Below are positions 60,995-64,000 of a stretch of 64,000 nucleotides of DNA, in pieces. The DNA is from Reclinomonas americana ATCC 50394 (Eukaryota; Jakobida; Jakobea; Jakobida): positions 1,178,001 through 1,242,000 of the forward strand of contig PS015009.1 in the NCBI GenBank assembly GCA_048213135.1, read 5' to 3'. The notes under the pieces were generated by a model. That model was not told where the DNA came from. It was given only the letters and a program-made list of their open reading frames with translations, and did not search any database. Every line of letters starts with the position of its first letter. The first letter of the stretch is position 1. Position numbers and translations under genes: made by a program.

Positions 60995-61660
60995 ATGCTT
61001 GGCTTACATAATTTTTGATCCCCGTTGTAACATGTACATTCGGTGACACCTCCCCGGGGCGGGAAAAATGAACAATGTGTTCTTAAAGAAGAGGTCTTTC
61101 CGCATTGGCGGCAGGCTGGATAAGAATAGAGGCTGGCAGGCCAGGTAGTTGATGGATTGGTATCCGCTTTCGGAGTGATACAGAGGCATATCATTCCGGC
61201 CCGGCAGGCAGGCGGATTCCAGCAGTGGCGACTGGCAGCTCAACAGGACGATTTTACCTTTACGCACAGTATTCATTTTAATCATGATTGCGGCGCGTGA
61301 ACAAAGCGTTGCAACCTGGCAAACTACTTACCAGGATTATGATATTCCGAATGGTGCAATAAGGTGCGGAAGAATAGTTTGTAATGGATTCAAACTTCTA
61401 CCTGAATGCTGTAAGCGTGCATCACCATAAATCAAAGGTAACTTACCTGCTTAAAAATTATCTTCCCTATATTCAGGTAGTTTTGGCCATATTTTTTATC
61501 GAATTTATTACACTAAATAGTATGGTTAAAAAAGTCTTTTCATTGGCGCTGTACTTATGACAAACAAACAAGAGGCCGGGTCATCTCTTTTTTTATCACA
61601 ACGAGTTTGTTTCTTTTGAAATCGGCTATTGTATGAATTCCTGCGTTTTCGATTACATTT
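60995..61660. other. Intergenic region upstream of the kinase and first response regulator
   Basis: Long gap with divergent promoters. On the minus strand a 93-codon frame (61004-61285) ends 10 bp before the kinase start; it reads MIKMNTVRKGKIVLLSCQSP, with a Cys- and Pro-containing tail, and shows no recognised domain. I treat it as unproven. CTACCTGAAT words occur at 61388 and, reversed, at 61473, the latter a weak resemblance to the NarL-like operator. No terminator seen. Confidence 0.3.
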
Positions 61661-61684
61661 TACACCAAAATTGGTGTAGTAAAT
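61661..61684 (+). promoter_or_regulatory. NarL-like operator upstream of response regulator 1
   Basis: TACACCAAAATTGGTGTA (61661-61678) is an 8-bp inverted repeat, TACACCAA/TTGGTGTA, with a 2-bp centre, followed by GTAAAT. Inverted TAC-type heptamers are the known binding pattern of NarL-family regulators. It lies about 125 bp before the ATG of the first response regulator. Confidence 0.65.
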
Positions 61685-61807
61685 TTTGCAGATTCAGTGT
61701 ACCAAATTTTCTGTCAAAAAAGGCTGTACAAGTTCCCGCTAAAGTGTATTGTATTTACTACCTTGAGCCTGCAACAGGCTTTCCTGATCTAAAAGTTATA
61801 CTTTTTT

Positions 61808-62455
61808 ATGGAAAATTCCAAGCTGAAAATTATCCTGATTGACGACCACGTCCTGCTCACCCAATCGCTTGAAAAATTGCTTTCCAAATACGATTTCATA
61901 GGTGAGATCATTTTGTTTAAGTCTGCAGAGGAGTTTCTCAGCCAGGCTGAAACACTTTTTCCGGATGTTGTGATAAGCGATATCCTGATGTCGGGCAAAA
62001 GTGGCATAGATCTGCTGATAGAATATAAAAAGATCCGTAAGGACTGTAAGTTCATTTTCCTTACTTCGATTGTGGAAGTGCAAACCATCCGTCATGCCAT
62101 GCGCAATGGCGCCAGCGGCTACCTGTCAAAAGATACCAGCCCCGATGAACTGGCCGACTGCATACTGGCCGTGCACGGCGGCGATTCCTATATCGGGGAA
62201 AACCTCAGGAATGCGCTCATCAGGAATTCTTTTGCAGAAGACCGCTTTGTATATAATCTTTCGCCCCGCGAAAAGGAACTGCTCAACCAGGTTTGCTCCG
62301 GAAAAACGATCAAAGAAGCCGCATATGATATGGGCCTGAGTGTAAACACTGTTCAAACCTATTATAAATCCGTATTAAAGAAATTCAATCTCAACCGTAC
62401 AGCAGATCTTATTGTTTTTGCCATTCAAAACGGGTTGTATAACCCTCAGAAATAA
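61808..62455 (+). CDS. NarL/FixJ-type response regulator 1
   Basis: 215 residues. The receiver has the acidic pair Asp12-Asp13, phospho-acceptor Asp58 in PDVVISDILMSGKSG, FLTS and the conserved Lys in GYLSKDTS. The C-terminal LuxR HTH (about 150-210) reads LSPREKELLNQVCSGKTIKEAAYDMGLSVNTVQTYYKSVLKKFNLNRTADL. It is the presumed partner of the HisKA_3 kinase. Its promoter carries the NarL-like operator, so it may control itself. Confidence 0.93.
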   Translation: MENSKLKIILIDDHVLLTQSLEKLLSKYDFIGEIILFKSAEEFLSQAETLFPDVVISDILMSGKSGIDLLIEYKKIRKDCKFIFLTSIVEVQTIRHAMRNGASGYLSKDTSPDELADCILAVHGGDSYIGENLRNALIRNSFAEDRFVYNLSPREKELLNQVCSGKTIKEAAYDMGLSVNTVQTYYKSVLKKFNLNRTADLIVFAIQNGLYNPQK

Positions 62456-62520
62456 ATGTCGTAATCGTGTATACCCGGCCTGATTTTAAGTTAGCCCTCC
62501 TACTTACTTATTGTAACAAC

Positions 62521-62544
62521 TACTCCCAATTTAGGGTAGTAAAA
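62521..62544 (+). promoter_or_regulatory. NarL-like operator upstream of response regulator 2
   Basis: TACTCCCAATTTAGGGTA (62521-62538) followed by GTAAAA. It shares 13 of 18 core positions and the following GTAAA with the operator of regulator 1. It begins 53 bp and ends 30 bp before ATG 62574. Confidence 0.6.
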
Positions 62545-62573
62545 TCAGGTACATCTTATTGATTTTTGTATTC

Positions 62574-63251
62574 ATGGAAACACAAAGAATTGATCCGCCA
62601 ACCCTCCTGATCGCAGATAACCAGCGACTCTTTGCCGAAGCCATAGCCTACATGCTTTCCTGCCTGCGTCCCGACTGGATGCTGGAAGTATGTACCTCCG
62701 CATCCGACCTGAAAAATAAACTGGCCGGAAATATGCCGGGTATCGTTTTAATGGAGATAGCGATGAGAGATATCAATGGGCTTGACTACATCAGGGAACT
62801 CAGGAAAAAGAATATCCGCCCCCTTGTCCTCAGTCATGTTACGAATGCCAAAGCCATTCGTGCGGCCATCAAGAACGGGGCGCAGGGTTACTTCAGCAAA
62901 ACCACCACCGCAGAGGAACTGGTTAATGGTATTGTTTCCGTGATGCAGGGGGAGTGTTATATCGGGGAGGACCTGAAAAAGGGTTTGATCTCCAGCGTGC
63001 TCTCTGAAGAAAGCATTCAATTCAGCAACCTTTCTCCGCGGGAAAAAGAGGTGCTGCAAAAGATCTGTTCAGGGAAAACGATCAAGGAAGCCGCGGCGGA
63101 AATGGAGCTTAGTCCCAATACGCTGAAAACTTATTACAGGGCCATACTGAAAAAATTCAACCTGAACCGTGCATCCGACCTTATTGTAATGGCCCTTAAA
63201 CACGGGCTTTATGTGCCTGCCCCCGGGTACTCCGGCACGCCTGTACGATAA
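62574..63251 (+). CDS. NarL/FixJ-type response regulator 2 with Glu at the phosphorylation site
   Basis: 225 residues from ATG 62574 (the frame opens slightly upstream). The receiver aligns well with regulator 1, but the phospho-acceptor position is Glu61 (PGIVLMEIAM against PDVVISDILM) and only one residue of the usual acidic pair remains (Ala14-Asp15). The LuxR HTH (about 148-208, LSPREKEVLQKICSGKTIKEAAAEMELSPNTLKTYYRAILKKFNLNRASDL) is intact. Glu often mimics the phosphorylated state, so the protein may be constitutively active or phosphorylation-independent (inference). It looks like a duplicate of regulator 1. Confidence 0.92.
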   Translation: METQRIDPPTLLIADNQRLFAEAIAYMLSCLRPDWMLEVCTSASDLKNKLAGNMPGIVLMEIAMRDINGLDYIRELRKKNIRPLVLSHVTNAKAIRAAIKNGAQGYFSKTTTAEELVNGIVSVMQGECYIGEDLKKGLISSVLSEESIQFSNLSPREKEVLQKICSGKTIKEAAAEMELSPNTLKTYYRAILKKFNLNRASDLIVMALKHGLYVPAPGYSGTPVR

Positions 63252-63316
63252 CCCGCTTTTGTTTCCTTAAGCAGGGGTAAACGGATCGTGAATTCATCTT
63301 ACACAGGAAGAAAAAT

Positions 63317-63340
63317 AAAAAACCCGGTCGCCCGGGTTTT
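63317..63340 (-). terminator. Terminator of rho
   Basis: On the minus strand AACCCGG-GCGA-CCGGGTT is followed by TTTTTTATTTTT. It lies 26 bp after the rho stop. Confidence 0.9.
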
Positions 63341-63366
63341 ATTGTATGCTATAATCAGTTTAGTTT

Positions 63367-64000
63367 TTATCCATTCATAGATGTCAGGAACTCCGCATTG
63401 TCTTTTGTTCCTTTCATGTTCTTCAGCAGCAGGTTGATCGCTTCTTCGGGGTTCATATCCGCCATGTGCTTGCGCAGTACCCACATGCGCTGGAAGGTAT
63501 CTTTGTCCAGCAGCAGGTCGTCGCGGCGTGTAGAAGAAGATACGATGTCGATAGCAGGATAGATACGCCTGTTAGACAGTTTGCGTTCCAGCTGCAGTTC
63601 CATGTTACCGGTACCTTTGAATTCTTCGAAGATCACCTCATCCATTTTACTGCCGGTATCCACGAGGGCGGTAGCGATGATGGTGAGTGAACCGCCGTTC
63701 TCGATCTTACGGGCGGCGCCGAAGAATTGTTTGGGCTTTTGCATGGCGTTGGCTTCCACACCACCACTGAGTACTTTACCACTGGAAGGCGCTACGGTAT
63801 TGTGTGCACGGGCCAGGCGGGTAATGCTGTCGAGCAGGATCACCACATCATGACCGCACTCCACCAGGCGCTTCGCTTTTTGCAGAGCGATGGTAGATAC
63901 TTTAACGTGTTTTTCCGCCGGTTCATCGAAGGTAGACGCAATCACTTCCGCTTTCACGCTGCGTTCCATATCGGTCACCTCTTCCGGCCTTTCATCCACC
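63367..64000 (-). CDS. rho: Transcription termination factor Rho, C-terminal part (5' end outside the window)
   Basis: At least 210 residues of the RecA-like core: [44 protein letters not shown] (Walker B), [60 protein letters not shown] and the C-terminal [14 protein letters not shown]. Residues lost beyond the right edge include the RNA-binding N-terminal part and Walker A. A helicase that ends transcription. Confidence 0.96.
   Translation of the reverse strand, partial: VDERPEEVTDMERSVKAEVIASTFDEPAEKHVKVSTIALQKAKRLVECGHDVVILLDSITRLARAHNTVAPSSGKVLSGGVEANAMQKPKQFFGAARKIENGGSLTIIATALVDTGSKMDEVIFEEFKGTGNMELQLERKLSNRRIYPAIDIVSSSTRRDDLLLDKDTFQRMWVLRKHMADMNPEEAINLLLKNMKGTKDNAEFLTSMNG

Overview
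The window is a chromosomal segment of a Bacteroidota bacterium, most likely a member of the Chitinophagaceae. Pointers are a fused CcoNO cbb3 oxidase, a GLPGLI protein, an IPExxxVDY protein, a giant protein with a type IX secretion (T9SS) sorting tail, PadR/PspC and SNF2/SWIM genes, menaquinone synthesis by the futalosine route (MqnC), and many start codons sitting 5-40 nt behind a TAnnTTTG -7 element, the Bacteroidota housekeeping promoter signature. Shine-Dalgarno sequences are mostly absent. No rRNA, tRNA, CRISPR array, prophage or transposase was seen.

Layout. 0.1-10.4 kb (minus strand): a microaerobic respiration cluster, ccoI-ccoS-ccoNO-ccoQ-ccoP-ccoG-ccoH-safE-like, followed by a universal stress protein and a flavin-binding protein. 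10.6-16.6 kb: small stress and housekeeping genes (OsmC, DUF983, AraC regulator, mqnC, an HTH regulator with a perfect palindrome upstream, DUF3817, nagA). 16.6-24.6 kb: a histidine kinase/OmpR-type regulator pair, a divergent GLPGLI gene, a GH29 fucosidase and a TonB-type outer-membrane receptor. The GLPGLI and receptor promoters have the same direct-repeat architecture with identical spacing. 24.7-26.1 kb: a repeat-rich gap with a 172-bp tandem repeat and three possible tiny genes. 26.1-48.6 kb: housekeeping and accessory genes (SNF2/SWIM helicase, comB, gcvT, PspC/PadR, HD hydrolase, feoB, M28 peptidase, pterin dehydratase, SMR transporter, and a selD...selU selenouridine operon).

49.3-63.3 kb looks like one regulated surface system. 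It has a 2887-residue secreted protein (PA14 domains, five related units, T9SS tail), a periplasmic-TPR histidine kinase and two NarL/FixJ-type response regulators. One regulator has Glu in place of the phospho-accepting Asp. The promoters of the giant gene and of both regulators share a NarL-like inverted-heptamer operator. A related site lies beyond the 3' end of the giant gene, upstream of a possible small RNA. The window ends inside rho (minus strand, 5' part missing).

Interspersed GGGGTCT/AGACCCC palindromes and degenerate CGCAAAG/CACAGAG-type repeats fill many intergenic gaps. Four convergent gene pairs share a 4-bp stop-codon overlap. All functions are inferred from sequence reading alone; no database search was run.
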